A DNA stretch of 64,000 nucleotides from Agarophyton chilense. Lineage: Eukaryota; Rhodophyta; Florideophyceae; Gracilariales; Gracilariaceae. Within the stretch, counting starts at the first letter, position 1; the number at the start of each line of letters is the position of its first letter. Below, one piece after another: positions 41,802 to 53,193 of this stretch. The stretch covers positions 868,001 to 932,000 of the forward strand of contig JARGXX010000117.1 in the NCBI GenBank assembly GCA_030374765.1, read 5' to 3'. The notes below the pieces were generated by a model. It did not search any database, was not told the DNA's origin, and saw only the letters and a program-made list of their open reading frames with translations. The translations under genes were made by a program, and so were the position numbers.

Positions 41802-42500
41802 CACGACCATGCCAACATGTTGCTGGAGCGCTCTGACGAGGCTGAGGCGGATTGCGGACGGGCGATTGAAGTGGATGCCAATTTCTTGCGACCGCAAGAA
41901 CCACTGGCTCATGTAAACCAAGTGCTGTGCAGGATGGCAGATGAGGTTCTGGCACTGAGGGCGGCGTTGAAGGTGAACGGGTCGAGTCCAGGCATAAAAA
42001 GACGGCTACAAGACGCGTAAAAATGTTTGGTCGGACGCGGCGGTACCTCAGGAGCAGGAACAGGCAAAGGTGACGGAGGGTCCAAATGGAACCGTTGCCA
42101 TCGCTGGCGAATTTGATGCGCGGCGCGAATGGAAACTTTGGAGAGATGATTTCTCATATGAGACGCGATGGGGTTAGAAAATGGCTACTATGATGGGCAT
42201 TAATGTTCCGGGTGAGGCTTTGGACGACTTGTTTGAGAATAGCAGGCCGACGCAGATGCAGAATATTCTTAGTGAGAACCCTGAGATGGCGAGCAGACCA
42301 TGCAGAGGATGGTGCGCAGCGAGCTACCAGCGAATGTAGAAGCGCATGAGTTCGATCACTTCCTGAAGCGACTCAAGGAAAGCGCATCGCGTTTCGAGGG
42401 ACTCGAGGAGCACTCTCCGGAATACGAACGAAGAGTGCAGCGCACGCGACAGAAGTTTGAATCAAGACGTGCCGCTAAACGAGTCAAACAGTCGCAATGA
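41802..42500 (+). pseudogene. TPR-like gene fragment inside MULE (possible captured host gene)
   Basis: The frame from about 41802 reads HDHANMLLERSDEAEADC then GRAIEVDANFLRPQEPLA, the consensus shape of a tetratricopeptide repeat (A-x-x-L-x-x...A-x-x-D-C-x-x-A-I-E-x-D). After frame changes it continues as GEFDARREWKLWRDDFSYET, MATMMGINVPGEALDDLF, and then a helical charged tail (42300-42500, HEFDHFLKRLKESASRFEGL ... RRAAKRVKQSQ). It sits directly inside the left TIR and on the strand opposite to the transposase. The mixture of frames and stops marks it as non-functional. It resembles a transduplicated host gene piece as carried by many MULEs; the parent gene is not in this window. Confidence 0.55.
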
Positions 42501-42702
42501 ATCGATAACCCAGGTGTTTGGAGTGCGGAGTTTCAGATCCAGTATGATACAGCGGCCCAGTAGGTGATGCGCGACGACGAAGTCAGCGATATCTATGGGC
42601 ATTGGAAAAGTGTTCGAATTTGTGATTACCGTGAATGACATCAGCGACATGCAATTTCACTACTTCTTACTCTACAGAGAAAGAAAATAATACCTTTAAA
42701 CT

Positions 42703-45538
42703 TTATCGCTGATGAACTTTCTCGATGATCTCTAGAGCTCTGACGTGGGCTCTTTCTATTTCAGAACGTTTTTGGGCAGATGAAATGCGCGCACTAGAGT
42801 CTTGCGAAGATTGATTACTGAAAGCTCCAGTCGTTCGTACCGTCTTTCTACGCGAATCCGGGGCCTCGACTCTTTTTTTCTTCCTATTAAATTGCTCTGT
42901 GAAACTCTTCTTTCGTTTTTCAGGTCTCATGGAAGCCATATTTGGGGCTCGGATGACCGATAGGTCTGCTGTCTTTGCTGGAGATCCGTCGAATACGGTG
43001 TGGTTCGACTGCATAGAATGTACGTACTCAAGTTTATCTGCAGCTGACACGTCTGGAAGGGATCCGTTCGACAGAGACTCTTTCATGGTTCCGAGAACTT
43101 TGTAGACGCTCTGCCGCGCCATTATGGCCATGTTCGCGGCAAGTCGATGAATCTGATCATAGAGAACTTTTCCCTCCGAGTATTGGAAATAGTTTCGGAG
43201 CTCTGCATCAACGTCGCTTGTAACAATGGTATTGAGTTGTACGTCATCTACTTCATTGACTGGTCCAGATTTCATTTTATATAGCAGAGCAGAGGAGTCG
43301 AACACACCAGCTGTTCTACGGACATCTGACACACGATTAAGATTCCAATCCCGTGATCCTCGCTTCCAGTACGTATCGAACAATTTTTCTATGCATACGT
43401 CTTCCGACAGAACTGTTTTGAATCGAGGCTGACGTACAACTTCCTCTCCATAGAATATAACACACCTTACAATGTGGCGACATGGGAACCCTATTGTCAC
43501 GTTTTTGCTGCAGCTACACCTCACATCAAGCGTGCGTACAGCATCTCTGCCTGACACGGTTACTTTCATGGCAAATAGTACCATCAGTGGGGTTTGAGGA
43601 CGTGCACCTAGCGTTGGTGGTGTAGTGGGAGGCAGTTGGGACTTGGGAGAAGGTGTAGAAGCTCGTAACGCATTTTGTGCATGTTTCGAAGTCATTAATG
43701 ATTTTCGCCACACCAGGTCGAAACGGGCGACGGCACCCACATAGCTCCCTTCCAGATTAAGCTCCGGCCAGTGTACTGAATTGATGTCAACCAGAGATGC
43801 CTTCAGGACTGCATATGTCTTGGAGGGAACTACACTGAGCGCCTTAAACTTCAAAAGTGCATAGCTTTTATGGTCACTAATTAGATGGTTAAGAACATTG
43901 GGGGGGATGTATAGCTGGAAATCACGAATGGAACGAATTTTAGAGCTCAGCGGTGTAAGAGATCTCAACTCAGAAGCGTTTCTTTGTAATGCTCTTTTCT
44001 TCGTCACGCGACGAATTTCTTGGGGGATCCTGGAAAACGGTACTTTCTTCGACAGTATGTACGCACGATAACCGGAATTGGATGCTTCTGTGTACCCTGT
44101 ACCCTGAAAAAGGTACCTCCTAGGTAGTGCCGCGTCGCGGAAACAGGCCACTAACAGTTGTGGCTCATGGTGATACAGGTATTTGAACCATACTGGAGTT
44201 GGTTGGTTGAAGTGGTTGAAGTATGTATCCTCGAAAGCGTGTCGTCGTTCAATATAGCCCGATACACTTCTAGATCTTCTCATATTGAAAAGGTCTTTGG
44301 ACATTTCATCGCACCAAGAAGTCTTTCTGACTTTTGTGCACCAGGCTGTGACATTCTTCATCTGATTCTAGTTCAGATGCCACTCATCTAGAGAGATGAA
44401 GGATCTTTCAAACACCTTTTCAGCTGCATTTATACATGGAATACTCTGACCCATGGCAATCATTGCCGGGGACACGGGAATCATAGACTTGAAACGAGAG
44501 AGGGCTTGGACAAAGTCCTCTTCAGACTCCCCGCCAATGAAGCCCATGTAGAAAGTTAGTGTGAACCCGTCATTTGCTCTACCATTGACAGTATAAACTG
44601 GATACCCAAATCGGTTTTCCACCGCTTTGCAATCGATAGATATTCCAGGCACGATACCATGCTCCTCGTAGTCCAACAACCACTCACGAAAGGCCCAACA
44701 CGCGGAAATCATACGCCCAGATTTGTCACAAGCAAAAAAGAACTTGTTATCCTCGTCCTCTCTGTTGATGGCCACGAGTGCTTCACAGAGCCTCAGGCAT
44801 TCGAGGTCTTTTGGGTTGCTTGGTGACCCGGCGTACACAATCTGCTTCCTTGCCGAAGCCGGGTTAATGACCTTCTTGTACTCATCCTCGAGATACCGTA
44901 GAGTATCTCGAAAAGACATCTGCAAATTGTTACTCACAGGCAGAGCTTCGGCACGCATTTTGGGAGCAAGACGTTTGACATCACAGCTCTCCGCTGGCTT
45001 ATGGTTGTGTCTTGCTCTCATGAAGTCCGCAACATAGAACTTCCCCTCCTCATTGGCCTCTGATGTGACTGTCTTAATTGGTATTGAAAAGAAAGAGCGT
45101 TCGGATGCTCCATTATGGGTTTTCTTGCACTTCATGATGCCTTTGTGCAAGACTCGACGGTCCCCTGCAACCCCAGCCTTTTCCTCGTTTTTCTTCTTAA
45201 GTCCAATATACAAAGACGTTCTTGTGTATAGATAATATCCCATACAGTCTGCAATATGCTGGATTTCCTTCATGACTTCATGCCCCGGAGCATTGGCAGA
45301 TAAGCTTTGAAAGTAAGCAATTACTGCCGATTTGAAGCACTCCTCGATGTGCTCCATGTCGTCCTCAATTGCTACAGTTCTCGTTCCCGACACTTTGTTT
45401 GCCTCTCTTTCGTTCTCTTTGAACTGTTTTTGTACTGCCTAATCATCTTCAACATTCTCGTAGACTCTAGCAGACTCAGGATTCTGAAACAGATCCAATG
45501 GTACCTCTTCCTCTTCGCTCAGGAACAGAAACCTATCG
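42703..45538 (-). pseudogene. MULE/FAR1-type transposase, 3' part, two in-frame TAG
   Basis: One frame from the chromovirus junction (45538) to 42703, broken by TAG at 45439-45441 and 44368-44370. The transposase core is ISIDCKAVENRFGYPVYTV (first Asp), YMGFIGGESEEDFVQAL, then SPAMIAMGQSIPCINAAEKV where the second catalytic Asp would be expected but Gly is seen, then SLDEWHL (the C/D-x-W-H block). About 320 residues later comes a SWIM zinc finger CSCSKNVTIGFPCRH (CxC-x9-CxH). The tail is basic with KRKK-type nuclear signals. This is the architecture of MuDR/FAR1-related transposases. The start codon lies on the far side of the chromovirus insertion. Confidence 0.88.
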
Positions 45539-45543
45539 ATGAG
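45539..45543 (+). other. Target-site duplication of chromovirus (left)
   Basis: ATGAG, identical to 56086-56090. Confidence 0.95.
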
Positions 45544-46209
45544 TGTAGTATCCGCTCTAAGAGAGAGAGCAGACAACTGCGAAAGCGTTCGGACTGCCGA
45601 TGGCTCGCTTGCGGCGAAGGAAAAGGGGTGGTAGAGCTACAACACCAGCGAGCTGGAAGTGGGGTGTAAGGCCACTACTCGCCAGCGAGGGTGAACAGTG
45701 CAACTGTAAAACGTTGATGGAACGTAGGTACGAGACGGCTCGTGAAGTGGTTGGGGGCTGACTATCTATTATAGCTCGTCCGGATCTCCGGTTAAGGAAT
45801 CCTAAGCGAGGAACAGAATAGTCATGATGCCCATGTTGTCTCCTTTACTTGCAGTTGGCGCTCACCTCTGGTACACTAAATACTGTGTGCCAAGGTGAGT
45901 GCCCAAATAATACGTAAATAGTACCCGGTGGTCAGCCACTTCGCCAAACCACTGTATGGGTACGGTCCCTCATGGACTTACATCCACAAAGGGTAATAAA
46001 ACCAGCCACGTGGATCGCCACTACATGCGCCGTTGCAAGCCAATCCACTCGTGTTACCACGTGTTCCAACAATGTACCCTGCCTCCTGGAATCCTACGCG
46101 GTGTGCCGTTTCATATCACAATGCTGATGATATCACTCACTTATGAGTTCCAACCGCGACTTCGCGAAAAACCAACCCATCGGATTCCCCGACATAGTAG
46201 AATACTACA
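45544..46209 (-). repeat. Chromovirus 3' LTR (666 bp)
   Basis: Pairs with 55418-56085; ends TGTAGTATCCGC (plus strand left) and GAATACTACA (right). Confidence 0.97.
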
Positions 46210-46219
46210 TACCCCCCTC
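46210..46219 (-). other. Polypurine tract
   Basis: Minus strand GAGGGGGGTA immediately before the 3' LTR; the truncated copy has AGGGGGGATG at the same place. Confidence 0.8.
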
Positions 46220-46377
46220 GTTAAGCGCGAACCATGGGGGACGCAAGAAGCGTTTATACGCAGTTGGACTGGTGTTCCGGGTACTCATCGTCATCACGAA
46301 TTCCTCGCCGCCCGACCAACTCTTACAGCTCTCATCAGCATTCTGTTGCTCACCTCTCTTCAGCTCGATCTCTCGCG

Positions 46378-47895
46378 ATGAATCAGAACGCCGGGTCAAA
46401 CCCGTTTCAGCCCTCCTCTGAGGATGTGCTTTCTGGGGCTCCGTCCAACACTGCTGGTTATGCGTCGCAGCCTACTGCTCAACTCGGTCCATACCGTTCG
46501 TTCCCCACCCCTTACACCGGATTCCGGTCGGTACCGTTACCTCAGCCAACAGTGGCTCTGATGCCGAACGCGGCTTCAGTCGCCTCTGCGGGTGTGATTC
46601 GAGCTCCTTCTCGTCGTGCTCAGCGGAGCTACCCGTACCCTGCGGATTTATATGGACGAGATCCTCTCGACAACGTTTAACTTTTGGCGCAAGCGCCCTG
46701 GTTTGATCCAGTTGCTATCCGCGATGACGTGTTGATACAACATTATGTACACGGTGGGTACTTCCCTAACGGTATTCCGGAACACGCGATTTATAGCGAC
46801 GACTGGGTGAGCCATATTGCTTTGCCAGACAACGCGATTGCGGGATATTCAACGGAAACCTTGTCCGAAGCCCGTACGCGGTTCACCAAGCTGATTTACC
46901 AGCGTCTTCACCGATTCATCAGTACGGTTCTCCTCCCACAGGACTAAGAACTAGATACCTGGAAAGCTCGTACCGACGGTGAAGGTTACTCGTATATCGA
47001 GACACTCGTTGAAGTCGATGTTAGCGGTTGGCGCAGTCTGCGCGGTGTGCGTGATGCAGCTCTCTGCTTTCAGCAACCTCTTCTCCGTGCGGAGTTCCGC
47101 TTCCCTCGAAAGCGTGACATTCCCTGTTGGGATTATCCCCGTTGGGAACGTCGTACTCGATCACGTTTGGGCTATTTGGTGCCGTATCAAATGATGGAGA
47201 TTGACCGCATCCGGCGGAACGCGCGCTTCGGGCGCTACATCGGTATTCCGGAGCATTGGGCGGCGATCGAGAGTCCTCGTGGTTGCCCTGTGGAGCTCCC
47301 ACCGGCGATCTGCTACATCGGGTCCGCGTTGGTTAACCACCCGTTCTTGGGAGATTGGACGGTGGTTCATACCGGGTTTATCGCCAAGATGGCCGTCTTC
47401 TTCCTGTTAGATGCTTATGATACCTTTAGAGTTTGGTACATGTCGCCCACAGCGCGAAAGTATGCGAGATAACTCGATCTTTCCCTTGTCCTGGGATCCC
47501 TCGCGAACCATGCCGACTTCCTACATCTTGTAGATTTGATCGACAGTGTCGATTGGTCTGGAGTGCCAGCTGATCAATCCGTTCGCGGAACCCGTGCAAG
47601 ACACCACGACCATTCTCCTGGACGAACAGCAAGTGCTGGAGATTTCGTTTGGTACGACCCCTGGACGCGCCAGTTGATCACCTCCGATCAGACTCGCTTT
47701 CTTCGGGAGAACCCGCGTGACATGCCACCGAACCAGCTTACTGGATATGTGTACAATGCTACTCCATCCGAGAACGGAGAGGAACCGTATGAGGAAGCGC
47801 CGGGAGCTGAGGCTGAACTCGGTTACGAGGACGAGCCAGAGCTGGCAGGCGTAGCGACTTCCGTCGATCAATCCGCAGCGGCGAGAGTTGCTTAA
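46378..47895 (+). pseudogene. Chromovirus antisense accessory ORF, copy 1 (three TAA stops)
   Basis: A single plus-strand frame of 506 codons, opposite to gag-pol, from the ATG at 46378 to 47895, broken by TAA at 46678, 46945 and 47470. Copy 2 reads Trp (DWNL) and Gln (YARQLDLS) at the last two sites, so these stops are secondary. The N-terminal about 100 residues are Pro/Ser/Gln-rich and disordered-looking. The middle about 300 residues are the conserved block shared with 37640-38599. The C-terminal about 120 residues are acidic (GEEPYEEAPGAEAELGYEDE). No family recognised. It lies between the chromodomain region and the 3' LTR. A structural, regulatory or envelope-like role cannot be told; no signal peptide or anchor is seen. 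Confidence 0.75.
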
Positions 47896-48390
47896 GAGAA
47901 CTTTCATGGGTTTACCCAACAACCGAGTGCAGTGCCGGTCGGAGGTCCAGGCTTGGGTCCGCTGAGGCAGTTCCTCTTAGATGCAGGCTTTCCCGTGGAC
48001 CAAGTTGAGGGTGGTCACGCACAGCTTCTTTCGAACCTGCGTGCTCGCACGTCTCTTTGATGATCCTAGAAAAGACTCCTAGTCAACACCCTTGCGGTGG
48101 TATCTTGATACCCATAAAACTCCGGTGACTTCGTGTCTTCACGTTCCCTTCTTATCTGCTAGTCTTCATCTCTTCTCGCTTCTCGAGTTCTTAACTTCTT
48201 CTTCTCGCTTCTGGAGTTCTTCAATCCTTCTTCTCGCTTCTGGAGTTCTTCAATCCTTCTTCTCGCTCCTCGAGTTCGTCATAGGTGAGAATCAGTAAAT
48301 GTCCTTTGCTTGCGTGTCTTCACGTTTCCTCTTCATGATGTCTTGTTTTCTTCTCGCCTTTCGAGTTTTTACTACCTTTGTAGCCCATAC
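47896..48390. other. Spacer between antisense ORF and chromodomain
   Basis: Contains three near-identical short tandem units around CTTCTTCTCGCTTCTGGAGTTCTTCAATC at about 48190-48275 (unit about 32 bp). Otherwise no coding content. Confidence 0.5.
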
Positions 48391-48630
48391 TTAGAAATGG
48401 GATGTGCCCATGAGCCCGACCATCGAGGAGTCGATCTCCCTGGGGAGTGTTAATCGCATGCGTCGATGATATCGCACGAGTTGCGAACGGGGGATATGAG
48501 CTATAGGTTCCCACGTATCCGGTTCCGGAGGAAAACCGTACCAACGGACTCGATACAGTAATTCTCTAGTATCTTCATGCTCGCCATGTTCACATATGCG
48601 ATCCATAACATATTCCTGGGCGTTTCCCAA
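48391..48630 (-). pseudogene. Chromodomain of chromovirus pol
   Basis: Frame reads EYVMDRICEHGEHEDTRELL then YRVRWYGFPPEPDTWEPIAH and IPRSQLVRYHRR: the Y-V-[ED]-x-I blade, the Y-x-V-x-W-x-G-[FY] core and the D-T-W-E-P hallmark of chromodomains. It follows the integrase after a low-complexity linker and is in another frame from it, so this copy is broken here. Chromodomains guide chromovirus integration to modified histones. Confidence 0.88.
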
Positions 48631-48743
48631 TGATTTCGCTGTTGGCGCGAGACTCCTGTTAACAGGTTTGAAATGCCTTAGGGCTGATCCAAGCGTCTCT
48701 GTGTTAGCAGTCTTAGCGTCGCTAAGCGTTTCTCGTCGACTAA

Positions 48744-50326
48744 CTATCGTTCTGCCCGCAGGGGCAGTGTACTCGTTCCTTGAGAACCTTTCTCAGATAA
48801 AGAGCTATCCTGTTTTCCATGTTCCATAGAAGAGTACTTCTTGCTACTTCTCAATTCCATTCGTGGATGAACTTCCTTCGGTTTATCCGATTCTGACCGC
48901 CGTTCGGTGGACGATGGTGCTTGCACAACGACAGGAGGCGATACCTCTTCTTCTTCCAGCCCACGAGGGATGGGAGCCGATATCGGCGGAACAGCGAGTG
49001 GCGCTTCACCTGACGGTTCAGCCTGAAGCGGTAACTGCGCGTTTTCGCGTGCACTCGTTTCCAAGTCCTTGGGGCCAAAGTCCAAAACATCTTTCCTGCT
49101 TTCAGGTTCCATTTCTGTACTTACGGGTGTGCGTGTGCCCCAGGGCATATCCCGATACTTCGGAAGCTGTCCGTGATTGGCGTACGCAACCGCCGGCGGT
49201 GGGAGATCAGGAGCTTTCTCCTCCGCTCGAGCCATGGGTGGCGGTTCACTCTCCCCAGAGTCACTTGGGCTTTTGCCATGACGTTCCATCGCACTTGCCT
49301 CCTTAGTTCTACCAGATACCTGGAATTCCACTTGCGGGTCAGGCGCGACTTCAACGCGATCGCGCGATACACGTTCAACGTCCACATCTGTCTTTATGAA
49401 CACTGTGTCTTCATTAAGGTCCACCACTTTGAAGGGTCCAGCCGCTATCGGCAACAACTTATGACGAGATTCTTCCTGTTTGTCAGGTCTTTCGACTCGC
49501 ACGAAGACGTGACCTCCTACTCGGATTGCCGGATTTCCTCTTCGCCTTCTGGCGTCATAGTTTCGCTTATAGCGAGCTGGCGTCTTTGATAACTCCTTAG
49601 CGGCTTCTTACTCTCTGGCCTTCAGGTCATTCCTCCATTTCAGATGGTACTTAGCCGGGGTCGGCGCGTCCAATTCTGTCTCATCGTCGAGCGCAACCGG
49701 TAAAGCCGGAGTGTTACGTGAGAGCACGAGATCGAACGGTGCCGTATTTGTAGAGGTATGCACTTGCGTATTGTACGCGTAGCACAGAGTATCTGTAAAC
49801 ATGTCCCATTCTTTGGGTGGTCCGCGATGTAGTGTCGTAATGCTGCTATCAGCGTGCGGTTGAAACGCTCCACCTGACCGTTGCATTGCGGATGATAGGT
49901 CGCGGTAAACACGTTTCGAATGCCCATAATGCGGCAAACATTCTGAAAGAACTTCGCAACGAATTGCTTCCCACTATCTGATAACAAAACTTCTGGTGGT
50001 CCGTATATAAATAACCAGTGTTTGATAAACGCCTGTGCGATTACGGTTGCGGTTATCCGCTTCAGCGGCACAGTCCGCACTAGCTTCGAGAAGCGGTCAG
50101 TGATTACCAATAGGTAGCGATAACCTCGCCTTGAGCGAATCAATTCCCCTAGGATGTCGATACTGACGTATTGTAAAGGCGCTTTCGCCTGGAATAACTT
50201 CATCGGTTTCCGCTTCCTGTAAAGCTTTACGCGATTCTTCGCAAATGTTGTACACAACCTCACCGTAGCATGGCAGTGCATTGCCAAAGTAGGCCAGTAA
50301 AAATCTCTTCTTAGAGTCATGAACAA
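48744..50326 (-). pseudogene. Gypsy integrase with long C-terminal linker
   Basis: Core (50326-49640): MTLRRDFYWP, the three catalytic regions VSIDILGELI, EVLLSDSGKQF and HPQCNGQVERFNRTLIAAL. A frameshift near 49820 moves to the frame carrying WDMFTDTLCYAYNTQVHTST and PTPAKYHLKWRNDL. After a stop comes the GPF/GPY-type module HVFVRVERPDKQEESRHKLL with IAAGPFKVVDLNEDTVFIKT, then about 150 acidic/proline-rich residues to 48744. A TGA (50336-50338) separates it from the RT frame. Confidence 0.9.
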
Positions 50327-50335
50327 CTTCGTTCC

Positions 50336-52489
50336 TCATGGATGACCAGACATCGTGCTGTAGTGTGCCAGGTGAAGTACTCGACTCTTCAAGACGTGTG
50401 GAATCACGATTTGATCATGCTTTTCGATATGACTTAAAAGTATTCCTCGTGAATCGAGTGAAAAGGGAAGCTCCTCCTCCCCGTTAAGACGAGAGCGTAT
50501 CGACGCACAAAACGTATCGGCATGTTGCTCATTGAGGAGCACAGTGCACGAGATTCGCTCGAGTTGAACTGAAGGGTCAGTGTCTGCTAATGAAAGGAAC
50601 GGGTCTGCATCCGAATAATCATCAAGGGTCTCTTGCTCCTCTTCTTCAAAAGATGGTGAATGGGTCTCCATGTAGAAGCAAGGTATCTCTTCATCGATTT
50701 CGCCTTGGGTTTCGCCCAGTGTTTTGAGTCGCGATAGCGCGTCTGCTTTGACATTGGCCAATCCCTTCTTATACTTCACTTCGAAATCGAATTCGGAAAG
50801 GCGTAAGCGCCATCGTGTGAGACGACCAGACGGGTCTGTAATGGACAGTAACCATCGTAGAGACGAATGATCCGTGTTGACGGTAAAACGTTCACCTTGG
50901 AGATACGGTCGCAATGTGGTTAGAGCCCAAACGACTGCAAGGCATTCCTTTTCTGAAACTGAATACTTTTTCTCAGCTGTGTTCAGCGATCTTGACCAGT
51001 AACAAATGGGTTTGCGTTCACCATCAGGGTGTGTTTGAAAAAGGGCACACCCTACTTGGTACTCGCTAGAGTCGGTATCCACTGAGTATGGCAGGTTGGG
51101 GATGGGCAGCACCAAGACTGGGGCTGTAATAATCTTTGTCTTCAGCGTGTCGAACGCTTCCACTTCAGCTTGTCTGAATTGTTCCAGCTGTACTGGTTGT
51201 CCTTTACGCAGCTTTGCGTTAAGCGGTTCCGCTATATGCGAGTACCGCGGCCCGAATCGTCGGTAGACGTTGCACAAGCCGAGGAAAGAACGCAATTGCT
51301 TCTGTGTCGACAGATGTTGTACTTCGCGGAGAGCCACTGTTTGTGCCTCTCGAATGGCTAGCTGTCCCGGTTTGATCACATGTCCTAAGTAACGGACGGT
51401 GCCAGCGAACCATTCGCATTTCTTGAACTTCAAGGTGATACCTGCGCTCTGTAGTGCTTTGAAGATCTCCTCGACATGCCGTAAATGGCTTTCCACATCC
51501 TGGGAAAAGATGATCACATCGTCCAAATAGACTAAACAAGTCTTCCACTTGTATCTTGAGAGCAAGATGTCCAGAGTACGCTGGAAAGTAGCCGGTGCCT
51601 TCGTTAAGCCAAAGGGAATCCTTTTGAGACGGTAGAGACCGGCGTGACGCGCAAATGCGGTTTTATCTTGGTCTTCTTCCGCTACAGGCACCTGCCAATG
51701 GCCAGAGTTGGCGTCCAACGTGGTGAACACGTTCGCTTCTCCTAAGCTGTCAATACATTTGTCCATTTGAGGCAACGGGTATGTATCCCGAACTGTAACT
51801 GCGTTCAGTTTTCGATAATCGATATAGAATCGTAAAGAACCATCAGGTTTTGGAACCAGCACCACTGGTGAGGCCCAAGCAGATTGAGCTGCTTCGATTA
51901 CTCCTTCTTCCAGCATTTTGCTGACATTCTCCTCCTCGATTTGGCGAGTTCGCGGTCCCGCTCTGTAGGGTGGTTGGGAGATGGGTCGTGACCCTTGGAC
52001 CAAATCAATGTGGTGTTCCGTAGCGGAGATCTGTCCTAGTTTTCCACTCCATATGGATGTATACTTCTTCACCATAGACCTGATCGTCGTTCTGTAGTGT
52101 TCCGACACATGTGCCAATTCTAGCTCATCGACCAGGCTCTCTGGATCCTTTGCCGTTTGCAATTGATCTCCAGACGGAGTTTGCAGTTCTTCGTCCGTGT
52201 CACCGACATGGGTTAATCCCAATACTTCTGCAGTAGAAATATGAGTAGGGACCACCACTGTGGGATGAGGCAAAGCTGTTGCAACAACCTGATTCTTCGG
52301 TATCTGATAATCGTTATCGGTGAAGTTACTCACTAGTATCCAAAAGGGGCTACCAGGATCAACCTGAGCAATGCAGTTAGCGACTATAAATCCACGGGAT
52401 TCGTACATTCGAGTATTCGGTTGAATTACCACGAGTCCGTGTCGTTCTGTTCTTACTGGAACCCAAGTTTGGGTTTGCGCCTTCAGCAT
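50336..52489 (-). pseudogene. Gypsy reverse transcriptase and RNase H
   Basis: A long open frame of 717 codons. RT blocks: VSKMLEEGVIEAAQSAWASP, VLVPKPDGSLRFYIDYRKLN, FTTLDANSGHWQVPVAEED, FGLTKAPATFQRTLD and the catalytic YLDDVIIFS. The RNase H of Ty3/Gypsy type follows (VDTDSSEYQVGCALFQ, SEKECLAVVWAL, TDHSSLRWLL, NVKADALSRL). It ends at the start of the integrase zinc-finger region (LAHYSTMSGHP). The frame differs from that of the protease upstream. This is the best preserved part of the element. Confidence 0.95.
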
Positions 52490-52500
52490 GGCACTCTTAG

Positions 52501-53193
52501 CTACTCGAATCCTCGGCGAGACACGTCCTCGGGATTTCCGGTATTACATAGGTGTGGAAGTGGAGGTGCTTCAGAGCAACGACGCATTGGCTTGCGAACA
52601 ATTGGTACCATTGATCCATCATCTAGTTCCCCTAGTTTTCTTCGCGGGCGAATGGCTTCGACAAACTTGTCGCAATAATCACATCCCAATACCACTGGTG
52701 CAGCTAACGTCTTACAGACGATGAAGTCGACTAGGACTACAAAGCGTCCCAAACGCACCACGAGTCGAACTGTTCCCACTGTCTTCACAGCATTTTTGTT
52801 GGCATCCCGGATGTCCGGTAAAGGACCGTATCGAATACGTTCTAAGTCAGCAGGAGCGAGCACCGATTCCCGTATAAAGTTCAAACCAGCACCTGTGTCC
52901 AGGATAGTCAATCGACGAGATAACAGATTCCTGTCAGAGCCGATGTCGGCATAGATTTTATAGTTTCTTTTAGACACTACCATGAGGTAACTTTCCCGTT
53001 TTGACGGACAAGTATAACGTCTCCAAGGACGATGTAACTCACAGTCAAACTGTACTCGCTTTCCGTCCGGCGGATTGATTCCGTACGGCGGAAATTTGGG
53101 AGGCCTCAAGAGAATCTTTGGCTTCCAAGCGCGGGAGCAGGGAGGTCCGTCCGGCGCATTGGTGTCTGAGAAGACCAACTTTTGGCTTTCCAA
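52501..53193 (-). pseudogene. Gypsy aspartic protease region
   Basis: Carries the retropepsin active site LTILDTGAGLNFI, a flap-like stretch, and the C-terminal APVVLGCDYCDKFV. It is in the -1 frame relative to gag and overlaps the end of gag by about 87 nt (53193-53106), a typical Gypsy gag-pol arrangement. A further frame change separates it from RT at about 52490-52500, which is probably a defect of this copy. Confidence 0.88.

Noticed and set aside
46378..47895. Alternative genetic code to explain in-frame stops in the mobile elements
   Set aside because: TAA, TAG and TGA all occur inside element ORFs, while host genes end normally with the same codons (GnT-I with TGA, EF-hand with TAG) and use TGG for Trp.
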